Assembly: GCF_025562715.2 (NCBI RefSeq)
Contig: NZ_JAPFCC010000001.1
Location: 682,001 to 746,000 of the forward strand
From: Endozoicomonas gorgoniicola
GTDB lineage: Bacteria; Pseudomonadota; Gammaproteobacteria; Pseudomonadales; Endozoicomonadaceae
DNA length: 64,000 nucleotides
Direction: 5' to 3'
A model generated the notes under the pieces. The model ran no database searches. It had not been told where the DNA came from and was given only the letters and a program-made list of their open reading frames with translations. The first letter of the stretch is position 1. Every line of letters begins with the position of its first letter. The position numbers were made by a program, and so were the translations under genes. Positions 55,526 to 64,000 of this stretch are shown here, in pieces.

Positions 55526-55549
55526 CCCTGACAGAGAGTCAGGGTTTTT
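55526..55549 (+). terminator. Rho-independent terminator after the giant gene
   Basis: Stem CCCTGAC / GTCAGGG with loop AGAGA, followed by TTTTT. It lies 53 bases after the stop codon. Confidence 0.85.
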
Positions 55550-55689
55550 CTGGTATTATTGGCTAAATGCCTGCAAATCAAGTAAATTAGGTCGGTTAAG
55601 ATCAACGAAAACATGTGGGCTTGGCTGTTGCAGCGCCTGGTGTCTCTGTTGGTAACGTTTTTTTCAATTGATGTAGATGGTGGTTATTC

Positions 55690-56019
55690 ATGCTTTATAC
55701 CGATGGCAATCGACTGATGAACCAGGCTGACAAGTTCAATCGTGGTTTTGAGCGCAAGAAAACCGCCAAACTGGGTACTGAAAAGAATCCGGCCTGTGTA
55801 GTGGTTCAGACTGAAGAGCGTTTTAAGGAAATTGAGGCTGTTTTCAGCGAAAATGGCTGGTTCGTGGATCTTGAACTGAACGAAGAGAAGGAAGAGAACA
55901 TCGCCGATCTGGATGTTTTGATGAACACTCCTAAAACCACCGTTGTTGAAAAAACACCGGGTCGTAATGATCCATGCCTCTGTGGCAGCGGTAAGAAATA
56001 TAAGAAGTGCTGCGGCTGA
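55690..56019 (+). CDS. SEC-C motif protein (PBPRA1643-type SWIM/SEC-C family)
   Basis: 109 residues. The C-terminus has the SEC-C zinc motif GRNDPCLCGSGKKYKKCCG, the same as at the end of SecA, where it binds zinc and SecB. The N-terminal FNRGFERKKTAKLGTEKNPA and the acidic middle fit the PBPRA1643-type family found in marine gammaproteobacteria. Function unknown. ATG 55690 follows GGTGG. Convergent with tldE. Confidence 0.85.
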   Translation: MLYTDGNRLMNQADKFNRGFERKKTAKLGTEKNPACVVVQTEERFKEIEAVFSENGWFVDLELNEEKEENIADLDVLMNTPKTTVVEKTPGRNDPCLCGSGKKYKKCCG

Positions 56020-56065
56020 TTCAGGCTGGATGATTGTCGGGGGGTATCCATTATCCCCCGGTCTG

Positions 56066-56125
56066 ATCAGAGTTACGAAAATCAGAGTTACAAAAATTAG
56101 AGTTACGAAAATTAGAGTTACGAAA
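56066..56125. repeat. Four 15-bp tandem repeats at the tldE stop codon
   Basis: Four exact-length units, AT(C/T)AGAGTTAC(G/A)AAA, at 56066, 56081, 56096 and 56111. The tldE stop codon (TAA on the minus strand) lies in the last unit. Confidence 0.92.
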
Positions 56126-57467
56126 AATTGACCTTTGTCGCCTTGAGCCATGGATAGCAACTGTCACCAAAATCCACCACGTCTTTTGACACTGCCACAA
56201 TACTCCTGAGAAGGGTGGCCATGTTGCCTGATACCATGGTTTCAGTCAGTGGGAACTGTATTTGTCCGTCTTTGATGTAGTAGCTGTTTTTGGCGACGCC
56301 TGAAAAATCCCCTTTGTCAGCAGGCGTGCCGCCTGACAGACGACCCAGAATGACGCCTTCCCGGGTATTGGCAATGATATCAGCCAATGTCTGCTCGCCG
56401 GGCTCCAACACCATACAGCCACCTTCGTTAACGGCTTTTTTCAGGCCGGTTTTTCGGGCGCCGTAATCCGTCAGCAGAAAACTTTCCAGCACACCGTTAT
56501 TTAACAGGGTCAGGTTTTCGGCTTGAAAGCCGTCGCTGGTGAATGGATAACCATTGGGCATGGTGCTGTCCAGCGGCAGGCTCTTAAGGGTCAGGCAGGG
56601 GCTTGTCACCGCTTCGTGCAGTTTGTCTTTATACAACGATATATTGGCAATCAGGGGAGCATCCGTCACAGAACCCACCAGAAAACCAATAAAATCATCC
56701 ATGGCATCCGGAGTGATAATCAGGTCGCCGGTAAACTTTTTCGGAAGGGGCTGCGCCCGGAACTCTGCCTGTGAACTTCGAAGCAGTTGTTCAATGGAGC
56801 CAAACTGGTGAAAGGGTTTGTCGAGGGTGAAGGTTGTGAACCCGGTATAGTTCAGGGAGGTGATGTCATGGTCGTTTTTCGCATTAAACATCAGGGAGCC
56901 ATTATAGTTGCCCCGGGTTTCGGTAAAGTCGATACCGTTGCTGTTAACCATTCTGGAATGGATACGGGTGTAATCCAGTGAACATTCGGTCATGACGATG
57001 CTGGGATGGTTTTGCTTCAGGTGCGCCAGAAATGCTTTAAGACTGTCGTACATTGCCTCAAGGTCAGCCAGTTGCGGACCAGCGGAAAAAACACCTGTGG
57101 GTTGTGCTGGTGCAATCGTGTAAGCGTCGTCTGCTTCAGAGCCTTTTGCCATCAGCAGGAGTTCGGCAACGGCTGAATCAATGCTGTCATGGCTCAGGTC
57201 ATTAATGGACAGTGAGGCTTTTTTCTGGTCAATAATCCCGCTCAGGTACAGTTCCCGGTCGCTACCACTGCGCAGAAGGGTTATGGCTCCGTTTTCAACA
57301 TTGAGTTCCTGCCTGTAATCGCTGGAGAGGGAACACTGGGTTTTCTCAAAACCAGCCAGACGCAGCTGCTCCATCGCATAGCTCAGGGGGCAGCTCTGGT
57401 CATAGCAGCTATGGTTTTGGCAGCCCTGATTGAAGCCCGGGTGATTGGAAGACTGACTCATGGACAC
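56118..57467 (-). CDS. tldE: TldE/PmbA-family metalloprotease subunit
   Basis: 449 residues. The N-terminal His/Cys-rich tail (NQGCQNHSCYDQSCPL, residues 14-29) is unusual and might bind metal. The rest follows PmbA/TldE, with LPLDSTMPNGYPFTSDGFQAENLTLLNNG and the C-terminal GRLSGGTPADKGDFSGVAKNSYYIKDG. TldE pairs with TldD to form a protease that trims modified peptides such as microcins. It lies 40 bases downstream of tldD on the same strand. Confidence 0.88.
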   Translation of the reverse strand: MSMSQSSNHPGFNQGCQNHSCYDQSCPLSYAMEQLRLAGFEKTQCSLSSDYRQELNVENGAITLLRSGSDRELYLSGIIDQKKASLSINDLSHDSIDSAVAELLLMAKGSEADDAYTIAPAQPTGVFSAGPQLADLEAMYDSLKAFLAHLKQNHPSIVMTECSLDYTRIHSRMVNSNGIDFTETRGNYNGSLMFNAKNDHDITSLNYTGFTTFTLDKPFHQFGSIEQLLRSSQAEFRAQPLPKKFTGDLIITPDAMDDFIGFLVGSVTDAPLIANISLYKDKLHEAVTSPCLTLKSLPLDSTMPNGYPFTSDGFQAENLTLLNNGVLESFLLTDYGARKTGLKKAVNEGGCMVLEPGEQTLADIIANTREGVILGRLSGGTPADKGDFSGVAKNSYYIKDGQIQFPLTETMVSGNMATLLRSIVAVSKDVVDFGDSCYPWLKATKVNFS

Positions 57468-57507
57468 CTCAGGTATAAGGTCAACAGATTGTTAACATTC
57501 ATCCGGA

Positions 57508-58893
57508 TTATTCTCCGCCAATATGGAGTTTGCATTTAATCGCCGGGCCGCCACAGGCGACAGGGATATCCTGTTTTTTGCCACAATAGCCAGAGCATTC
57601 CCAGTGCAGGCTATCCGACACCATAGTGACGGTTTTTAAGACATCAAAAGCCATACCGGAAATAGTGGTATCCTGAATGGCGCGGCCCAGTTGACCGTTT
57701 TTGATTTCGTACCCAAGGGTGATGCCAAACATAAACTCGGCAGTTGCGTCCGCTTCGCCGTTGTTGCTTTTTATCAGGTAGTAACCGTCGTCAATGGAGG
57801 CGATCATTGCTTCCAGCTTGTCGTGGCCGGGTAAAATAGCCGTGTTGCGCATACGAATCAGCGGTTCATCAAAGTACTTGAAGGCCCGGGCGTTGCCCGA
57901 CGATGGTTGTTTAAGCTGTGCGGCACTGTAGCGATTGTGCATAAAGCTTGTCAGCCTGCCCTGGTCAATCAGTACCGCATCTTCCGGTTTACTGCCTTCA
58001 TCATCAATAAAGACTGGTACCGGCAGAGTTTTTCCGTCGCAGGAGTGGGCAAAGTCCACCATGCTGACAAGAGGGCTTGCCACCATTTCTCCCTGCAATT
58101 CTGCTGCCACCGATCCAGCCAGCACCAGGTCAGCTTCGACTGGATGACCAATCGCCTCGTGAGCCAGCAGTCCGGACAGTTCCGAATCCAGAATGACTTC
58201 TTTATATCCGGCGCTGGCGGGAACTGCCTCTTTTTTATCCAGAAGCTGTTGATACAGCTTGTCAATGTCAGCGTACAGGCTGGATGGTTCAGTAAGAACA
58301 TCCTGATAGTCTCCGCAGTCACTGACAATATGCAGTAGTTCTACCGGCTCCTGCTGGTCGTTACTGGTCACCAGACAGACCGTCAGGATGGTTCTGGGAA
58401 TACGGGTAAAGCCCTGAGAACCGGTACTGGTGTGAACCCGTTTGCTGATGGTTTCCAGATGCAGGCGGATAATACGGCTTTCAAGGCCGGGACAGTTTTC
58501 CTGAACATAGCGATCAATGGTTTTCAGGAAAGCCAGCTTCTGTTCCAGCGGGGCGGCTGGCTGCTGGCTGGAAAAATCTTTACTTACAGAGAATGATTGG
58601 TCTGGAAAGCGGACACTCTGTCCTCCCTGCTGATGAGCCAGAAAGGCGGCATTATTGCCTGCTTCCTGCAACACCTGCGTAATTGAGCGGTCATTGATTT
58701 CTGGCAGTGAAGCAAACCCCCACTGTCCCTGGTCACATATTCTGGCTGATACGCCGCTGACTGTTTCGACAGAGTTGCTGGTGACATCGCCGTTCATCAG
58801 TTGCAACGTTTGTCGTACATTTTCCTGAAGGCGCAGTTCGGTATACAGCGGACGATTTGTCAGATCTGGAATAGGGTGGTCTTTGACGGTCAT
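57508..58893 (-). CDS. tldD: TldD-family metalloprotease
   Basis: 461 residues from ATG 58893 (MTVKDHPIPDL). The zinc motif HEAIGH (HExxxH, about 245-250) within LLAHEAIGHPVEADLVLAG is complete. EGSKPEDAVLIDQGRLTSFMHNR and the C-terminal GYCGKKQDIPVACGGP are family features. It is the catalytic partner of TldE. Its start is 14 bases after the stop of the zinc-finger gene, so the three genes may be co-transcribed. Confidence 0.9.
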   Translation of the reverse strand: MTVKDHPIPDLTNRPLYTELRLQENVRQTLQLMNGDVTSNSVETVSGVSARICDQGQWGFASLPEINDRSITQVLQEAGNNAAFLAHQQGGQSVRFPDQSFSVSKDFSSQQPAAPLEQKLAFLKTIDRYVQENCPGLESRIIRLHLETISKRVHTSTGSQGFTRIPRTILTVCLVTSNDQQEPVELLHIVSDCGDYQDVLTEPSSLYADIDKLYQQLLDKKEAVPASAGYKEVILDSELSGLLAHEAIGHPVEADLVLAGSVAAELQGEMVASPLVSMVDFAHSCDGKTLPVPVFIDDEGSKPEDAVLIDQGRLTSFMHNRYSAAQLKQPSSGNARAFKYFDEPLIRMRNTAILPGHDKLEAMIASIDDGYYLIKSNNGEADATAEFMFGITLGYEIKNGQLGRAIQDTTISGMAFDVLKTVTMVSDSLHWECSGYCGKKQDIPVACGGPAIKCKLHIGGE

Positions 58894-58906
58894 TACCTGT
58901 AACACC

Positions 58907-59521
58907 TCAATAATCATCTGTTAATGTCCTTAAAAGCCCTTCCTGAAAAGCATCGAAAGATTCGTTATCAATAAACGTTCCACTGCTTTGCGTTACAATG
59001 GTTGTCTCTGTTGACCCGACTGATTGAGTAACCACCTGAACCGGAGCCATTTTTTCAGTGTTTGGCGACTGAATATAGCTGACGCTGGTTGTACCGGAGC
59101 TTGTACTGGTCGTATGTGTTGTTGTTGTGACTGTTCCGACAGGTTCTTTATGGGATTCTGTCGTGACATCTGTCGTCGGGTTTGAGTGAGCGTTTTTCAT
59201 GTGCAGTTGGAGTGAACTGTTTCGTGTAAAAGTACGTTTACAGGTTGGACAAACATGTGAATGTTCACTTTTATGGCTTAGCATGTGATTGCTGAGGGTG
59301 GCGCTCTGCGCAAAGGCTTTTTCACAAACCGGGCACTTGTGTGGCCTTTCACCTGTATGGGTTCGCATGTGATCTTTGAGGTGGTGATTCTGTGAAAATT
59401 TTTGTCCACAGGTTTTGCAACTGTAAGGCTTTGTACCTTCATGGCTCCGCACGTGTCTGGCGAGTTCGTTCCTGAACGGAAAAACCCTCTTACACACGTC
59501 GCATATATGTAACTTTGGCAT
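58907..59521 (-). CDS. Tandem C2H2 zinc-finger protein (eukaryote-type)
   Basis: 204 residues. Four complete C2H2 fingers: C7-C10-H23-H27, C35-C38-H51-H55, C63-C66-H79-H83 and C91-C94-H107-H112, each with the conserved Phe and Leu. Linkers EGTKPYS and TGERPHK match the eukaryotic TGEKP type. Helix positions -1,2,3,6 read F,N,E,R; Q,H,H,D; Q,A,T,N; R,S,S,L. A Ser/Thr-rich tail (113-190) could be an activation-like or secretion region. No signal peptide. GAGG seven bases before ATG 59521. Bacterial Ros-type proteins have one finger, so this looks host-acquired; nuclear targeting is a hypothesis. Confidence 0.88.
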   Translation of the reverse strand: MPKLHICDVCKRVFPFRNELARHVRSHEGTKPYSCKTCGQKFSQNHHLKDHMRTHTGERPHKCPVCEKAFAQSATLSNHMLSHKSEHSHVCPTCKRTFTRNSSLQLHMKNAHSNPTTDVTTESHKEPVGTVTTTTHTTSTSSGTTSVSYIQSPNTEKMAPVQVVTQSVGSTETTIVTQSSGTFIDNESFDAFQEGLLRTLTDDY

Positions 59522-59797
59522 GGCAAAACCTCTTTTTGTGTCACACCTACATTCAGAACGGCTTCAAATCATACGCCTGTATCTGTAAATTACTGAATAA
59601 ACTCTAAACGACTTCTGTCTGCTTATGTTGTCTCCTGAAGTCAAGTAATAATTGCATAAATTCTTCAACTATCCTTACCATGGCTTGCCACCCTTTTATA
59701 CCTCTGTCGTCTGCTATTATCGGGAATGTCTCATGTGCAAGAAGTGGAAATAGTTATCACTAACCACCAAGGTGATGGTGGGGATGATCTCTGGACG

Positions 59798-60201
59798 TAC
59801 CACTGGGCAGCACCATAAACATGGATGGCACTGCCATTATGCAGGGTGTGGCTACCGTGTTTATTGCCCGGGCATTCAGCATTGACCTCGGGTTATCCGA
59901 TTATGTGACTGTTATCATGACCGCAACCCTGGCATCCATTGGTACCGCCGGAGTACCGGGAGTGGGACTGATCATGCTGGCCATGGTGTTGCAGCAGGTG
60001 GGGCTGCCGGTAGAAGGGATTGCCCTGATAATGGGCGTTGATCGTCTACTGGATATGATTCGCACTGCTGTTAACGTGACCGGCGACAGTGTCGTTACCT
60101 GTATTGTGGCAAAGAGTGAAGGTGCGCTGGACACTGCTATATTTAATAGTCCTGAAGCTGGCCTCAAAGAAGAGGAAATTGATTTTCATCATATCCGATG
60201 A
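59798..60201 (+). pseudogene. C-terminal fragment of a Na+/H+:dicarboxylate symporter
   Basis: The frame picks up at VPLGSTINMDGTAIMQG, the family-defining NMDGT segment, and continues through TATLASIGTAGVPGVGLIML and RLLDMIRTAVNVTGD to a normal C-terminus. The first two thirds are missing. Upstream sequence (59545-59797) shows no further coding match and no gene. Confidence 0.85.
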
Positions 60202-60264
60202 ATCATTAATTTTTGAGGCCGCCATACAAGTCTGTGTATGTGTAATTGCTACCGGAGGCAATCA

Positions 60265-61290
60265 ATGCAGTGGCTCCTTAAGAGTGGTTTGGTCGTGCTA
60301 TTAGTTCAGGCTGTCAGTGCCTTTTCAGATCCGCCTCCCTGCTGGCAGTCTTCAGCGGTTAAGGCACCACCAGATGGACGACTTTGTATTGCATTAAAGT
60401 TTAATTTGCCAGACAGTGTTTTTTATGGTCGTTCGGCGCTTAACCTGGCTTATCTTGATGGTGAAGAGAGTAAAATGCACTTCTGTGCTTATGAATCAGA
60501 CAGTGGCGTTAAACGAGAGGATACCTATTTCTGGTTGGAGGGTACAGAAAATCAAGTGAGGGAGGTTTTAAATAAAAAACCACTATATATAAATGATCCC
60601 GAGAGTCCTGATAAATCTAAAAAGTGGAAGTTTGAGCTGGGTGACTTTATCAGCCTGTTTCAAAGTTGCAACGCTGGTAACCAGCTAACTAGCCAACAGC
60701 ATAAAGGAGCTACTGGTCAGCAGCAGGAAGGAATTAATTCTGCTAAGACAGAAATCTGCATCAAGTCGACAGACGACAACACTCTGGACTTCGGTAAAAT
60801 CAGCCGCACTGGGAAGTGTAAGATATTTGATGCCACATTGTCTGATAAAAAGCGACCGTTCACACTGGATGAGCTGAATGAAAAAGCTAAACGTTTGAAA
60901 AATTTGTCACATCCCTGGGTTTATTCAGGCTGGGCTGTACGAGAGGGTGAACCCTTTGCTTCACATTCTCCTTATGGGTTCGCCCACGTTAATGATTACT
61001 GTATTCTTCAGGCTTTTATTCGTGGTCATAGATATTGCTCAACTGATGATCAAGGACGCTATCAGACAGGTGACAGTATAAATTATGAAGATCGGGATAA
61101 AGGCAATAACAATGCCTTCAAGGTGTTATATGCAGATCTACCACCTGAAAACAATGTTGAACCCCCCTCCCTGAGTGCTGACGCTGATGATGATCTCCAG
61201 AGTGCTGACGAAGACGCTGTTGTTGAGGATCTCCTGAGTGCTGACGAAGACGCTGTTGAAGAGAACCTCCGGGAGCATCACGACTTATAA
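60265..61290 (+). CDS. Secreted acidic protein of unknown function
   Basis: 341 residues from ATG 60265, which has GGAGG eight bases upstream; the longer start at 60238 lacks one. The signal peptide is MQWLLKSGLVVLLVQAVSAFS. The mature part has several cysteines (CIALKF, FCAYES, CNAGNQ, CIKSTDD, GKCKIF) likely to form disulfides. The C-terminus is acidic with an 11-residue duplicated motif (LLSADEDAVVE / LLSADEDAVEE). No family recognised. Candidate host-interaction protein by company, not by homology. Confidence 0.7.
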   Translation: MQWLLKSGLVVLLVQAVSAFSDPPPCWQSSAVKAPPDGRLCIALKFNLPDSVFYGRSALNLAYLDGEESKMHFCAYESDSGVKREDTYFWLEGTENQVREVLNKKPLYINDPESPDKSKKWKFELGDFISLFQSCNAGNQLTSQQHKGATGQQQEGINSAKTEICIKSTDDNTLDFGKISRTGKCKIFDATLSDKKRPFTLDELNEKAKRLKNLSHPWVYSGWAVREGEPFASHSPYGFAHVNDYCILQAFIRGHRYCSTDDQGRYQTGDSINYEDRDKGNNNAFKVLYADLPPENNVEPPSLSADADDDLQSADEDAVVEDLLSADEDAVEENLREHHDL

Positions 61291-61319
61291 TCTCTTATAA
61301 CCCCATCCCTTTGAAGATT

Positions 61320-61362
61320 AGCCATCCCACTGACTGCTGTAGATGTCAGGAGTGGGGTGGCT
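61320..61362 (+). terminator. Stem-loop after the secreted acidic protein gene
   Basis: AGCCATCCCACTGAC pairs with GTCAGGAGTGGGGTGGCT across a short loop. It lacks a strong T run, so termination is uncertain. Confidence 0.45.
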
Positions 61363-61458
61363 CATTCTCTGCAATATTTGCTATGATCCGTTGAGCATCC
61401 GAAGCCTTTAGCTGGCTTCCTGAGGGTACAATAATAAATCGATTTATGGACAATCATC

Positions 61459-62685
61459 ATGGCAAGCAGCAATGCACGTCGCCAACTGTTTATCTCTCTG
61501 GCTGTTCTGGCACTATGCAGTGGCATAGGTTTTGGCCTGACCAGGCTGGTTAACCCGCCTGAAGAAGAGAAAAAAACAGCCACCATTCCTCTGGTTGAAT
61601 CTCGTTTACTCACCACTGAATCTGTCCGGTTTTCAATTAACAGCCAGGGCGTTGTTCACCCATCTGTTGAAACAACATTAGTGGCCCAGGTATCCGGACT
61701 GATTACTGAAGTTGCCCCGGTGTTTGTCAGTGGTGGTGTTTTTCAGAAAGGTGATCTGCTTGTCAGAATTGACGACAGTGATTATCGGGTAGCGGTTCGT
61801 CAGGCTGAAGCCACTCTGGCTGCCAGTGAAGCCCGTCTGGCTGAAGAAGTAGCCCGGTCAAAGGCTGAAAAGCAGAGCTGGTTACGCAGTGGTCGTAAGC
61901 TGGATGATGCGCCTGAGTTGTTATTGAGGGAACCTTATGTGGCCGAAGTTCGGGCGCAGGTCAAGGCGGCAGGGGCGCAACTGGACAAAGCCAGAAGGGA
62001 TCTGGAACGAACGGTTATTCGTGCGCCTTATGACGGCATGGTTCGGGAGCGTACTGTTAATATTGGTCAGTTTCTTAGTACCGGCGCACAGCTGGGCATG
62101 GTGTTTTCTGTTGAATTCTCTGAGGTGCGGCTGCCATTAAGGCCGGCGGATCTTGCCTTTATCGAACTGCCAGCCGCCGGACGTCAGGTGTCTTCTGATA
62201 TTCAGGTTATCCTGAGCCAGTCCCTGGGCGGACGATTAGTCAGCTGGGAAGCAGAGCTGGCAAGGGTGGAAGGTATCGTCGATGAGACGAGCCGTATGCA
62301 CTATGTGGTGGTACGGGTGGCTGATCCTTATGCATTGAATTCTGAGGCAGACGTCAGCTCCGGCAATCAGCTCGCCTCTCAGAATGTTGAACCATTGAAA
62401 GCAGGCAGTTTCGTTACTGCCCATTTGCAGGGGGAAGAGGTAGAAGGGCTGTTTCGCATCCCCCGGCGTGCGGTTTATGCCGATGGAAAAATTCTGGTGG
62501 TTGATGCGAACAACAGTTTGCGTTACCGGCAGGTGCAGCCGGTTTATGCGGATGAGAACACGATTTATGTGGCTGAAGGGCTGGTTGAAGGTGAACGCTT
62601 ATGTCTGACTCCACTGACTAACCCTGTTGAGGGTATGAAAGTTCGTCTGGCAGACGGCGACGTTGCTTCCGGATTTAACAGCTAA
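61459..62685 (+). CDS. RND efflux periplasmic adaptor (membrane fusion protein)
   Basis: 408 residues. One N-terminal membrane anchor (about 9-30) is followed by the barrel-sandwich/lipoyl domain (VAQVSGLITEVAPVFVSGGVFQKGDLLVRID), an alpha-hairpin (AEATLAASEARLAEEVARSKAE), the second lipoyl half (VIRAPYDGMVRERTVNIGQFLSTG) and a beta-barrel. It links the inner-membrane pump encoded 13 bases downstream to an outer-membrane channel that is not seen here. Substrate unknown. Confidence 0.92.
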   Translation: MASSNARRQLFISLAVLALCSGIGFGLTRLVNPPEEEKKTATIPLVESRLLTTESVRFSINSQGVVHPSVETTLVAQVSGLITEVAPVFVSGGVFQKGDLLVRIDDSDYRVAVRQAEATLAASEARLAEEVARSKAEKQSWLRSGRKLDDAPELLLREPYVAEVRAQVKAAGAQLDKARRDLERTVIRAPYDGMVRERTVNIGQFLSTGAQLGMVFSVEFSEVRLPLRPADLAFIELPAAGRQVSSDIQVILSQSLGGRLVSWEAELARVEGIVDETSRMHYVVVRVADPYALNSEADVSSGNQLASQNVEPLKAGSFVTAHLQGEEVEGLFRIPRRAVYADGKILVVDANNSLRYRQVQPVYADENTIYVAEGLVEGERLCLTPLTNPVEGMKVRLADGDVASGFNS

Positions 62686-62698
62686 GGCAGGTGGCAGG

Positions 62699-64000
62699 AT
62701 GTCCCAGAACACGCTTCAGAGCACTCCTCAGAACGAAGATAACAGCGCCAACGGGAAAGGTGTGATTGCCTGGTTTGCCAATAACCCTGTGGCGGCTAAC
62801 CTGCTGATGATCAGTATTATTGCTGCCGGGCTACTGGGCGTATTTACGATCAAGAAAACAATATTTCCGGATTTTGCCGCCGATACCATTCAGGTTTCAA
62901 TCACCTACCCTGGCGCCGGTGCCGACGACATTGAGCAGAGCGTTCTTCTGAAAGTAGAAGAAGCGGTTCGGAATCTGTCTGGTATCAAAAAAGTGGTCAG
63001 TACCACCTGGGAAGGTTTGGGGCGTGTCCGTATAGAGGTGGAAACCGGATTTGATCTCGATACGCTGTATAACGATGTCAAAGTGGCAGTAGAAGGCCTG
63101 ACCACTTTACCGGTGAAGGCAGAGACCCCGATTGTTACCAAAATCGAACCTGAAAATCGTGTATTGCTGGTGACGGTGTCGGGAGACATAGACCGACTGT
63201 CGTTGCAGCGAACAGCGCAGTCTTTACAGGAAGCATTACTGACCCTGCCTACGGTTACCAAAACCCGGCTGTTAGGTGAAGATGATCTGGAGATATCCAT
63301 CCAGCTGTCGGAGTCTGCATTGCGAAAATACGGTTTAACCTTTGATGAGGTCTCAAGGGCTTTGCAAGGGGCTTCCATTGATGTAGCAGGCGGTTCCATT
63401 AAAACCCGTGATGGCGATATTTCCGTAAAAACCCGGGGGCAGGCGTATACCGGATTTGACTTTGCTGACTTTGTCGTACGAACCAATGCAGACGGCAGTC
63501 GTCTTTATTTGCGGGATATTGCTGAAATACACGACGGGTTTGTTGAGGATGAGGGTATTGTCCGCTTCAATGGTCGGGGGGCGATTACCATCAGTGTCAT
63601 CTCTGAAGGGGATATCAGTTCCCTGCAAACCTCCAGAGACGTACGTCAGTTTCTGGCCGGGTATCAGAGTCAGCTACCGGTGGGGGTAGAGGCACAGGCC
63701 TGGGGGGACGGTGCCTATTATCTGAAAAGCCGGCTGAGCATGATGATGGAAAATATGCTGAGTGGCGGGATTCTGGTGTTTCTGTTATTAACCCTGTTTC
63801 TGCGTATGCGCATTGCCTTCTGGGTCGTGGTAGGAATTCCTGTCTGCTTTCTGGGGGCTATCTGGCTGATGCCCAATCCCATTATGCCAGTTTCCATCAA
63901 TATGCTGAGCCTGTTTGGGTTTATTCTGGTGCTTGGGGTCGTGGTGGATGATGCCATTATTATGGGCGAGAGCGCCTATACCAGCATTTCACGTTATGGT
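62699..64000 (+). CDS. RND efflux transporter permease, N-terminal part (runs off the window)
   Basis: 434 codons visible from ATG 62699 (AGG just upstream). TM1 lies near 30-50 (NPVAANLLMISIIAAGLLGVF). The periplasmic porter domain follows, with FPDFAADTIQVSITYPGAGADDIEQSVL, then TM2-TM4 with GGILVFLLLTLFL, and VLGVVVDDAIIMGE, which carries the paired Asp of the proton relay. AcrB-like proteins are about 1030 residues, so over half lies beyond 64000. Operon with the adaptor upstream. Confidence 0.93.
   Translation, partial: MSQNTLQSTPQNEDNSANGKGVIAWFANNPVAANLLMISIIAAGLLGVFTIKKTIFPDFAADTIQVSITYPGAGADDIEQSVLLKVEEAVRNLSGIKKVVSTTWEGLGRVRIEVETGFDLDTLYNDVKVAVEGLTTLPVKAETPIVTKIEPENRVLLVTVSGDIDRLSLQRTAQSLQEALLTLPTVTKTRLLGEDDLEISIQLSESALRKYGLTFDEVSRALQGASIDVAGGSIKTRDGDISVKTRGQAYTGFDFADFVVRTNADGSRLYLRDIAEIHDGFVEDEGIVRFNGRGAITISVISEGDISSLQTSRDVRQFLAGYQSQLPVGVEAQAWGDGAYYLKSRLSMMMENMLSGGILVFLLLTLFLRMRIAFWVVVGIPVCFLGAIWLMPNPIMPVSINMLSLFGFILVLGVVVDDAIIMGESAYTSISRYG

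Overview
The window looks like a chromosomal segment of a marine, host-associated gammaproteobacterium, most likely Endozoicomonas or a close relative. I infer this from the very high insertion-sequence load, the mix of ordinary gammaproteobacterial genes (Mla-type lipid transport, fkpA, arsJ-GAPDH, tas, tldD/tldE, RND efflux) and several proteins of eukaryotic type. The genus is inferred, not proven.

The left half (1 to about 28.4 kb) is the remains of an integron gene-cassette array with no integrase gene in view. Ten attC-like recombination sites are recognisable. From 1 to about 14 kb they point to the minus strand, and from 16.5 to 28.4 kb to the plus strand, so polarity flips around an IS110-family element. 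Four near-identical group IIC-attC introns sit in attC sites on the left, each cutting between TTTG and TTA. Cassettes carry a winged-helix protein, an IS-split hypothetical gene, a DUF2971 protein, a VapBC-like toxin-antitoxin pair, a truncated lipoprotein, a DUF4160/DUF2442 pair and several cassettes without a convincing ORF, one of them a 535-bp unit present three times in tandem. Many ISs have entered this array, and target duplications let their order be reconstructed: three IS66 copies of exactly 2421 bp (one carrying a second IS66 and an IS1634), an ISNCY-like and an IS1380-like element, IS30 and an ISBst12-like element.

At 31.84 kb the ISBst12-like element cuts into a 5'-truncated oppF, and conventional chromosome begins. 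An IS4-like element has replaced the last codons of a secreted protein. Then come a four-gene MCE/Mla-type lipid-transport operon (35.0-38.5 kb), a divergent pair of bZIP-like genes (38.5-40.4 kb), fkpA, the arsenate-detoxification pair gapdh-arsJ with tas, a YopT-type (C58) protease-like protein, an HNH nuclease gene, a lipoprotein M1 aminopeptidase homologue that has lost its zinc site, a 1591-residue secreted repeat protein, a SEC-C protein, tldE and tldD, a protein with four canonical C2H2 zinc fingers directly upstream of tldD, a symporter fragment, a secreted acidic protein, and an RND efflux pair that runs off the right edge.

The most unusual content is the set of eukaryote-like DNA-binding proteins (two bZIP, one tandem C2H2) together with a YopT-like protease and large secreted proteins. 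These are candidates for host-directed effectors. The second theme is the intron- and IS-laden, polarity-switched cassette array.
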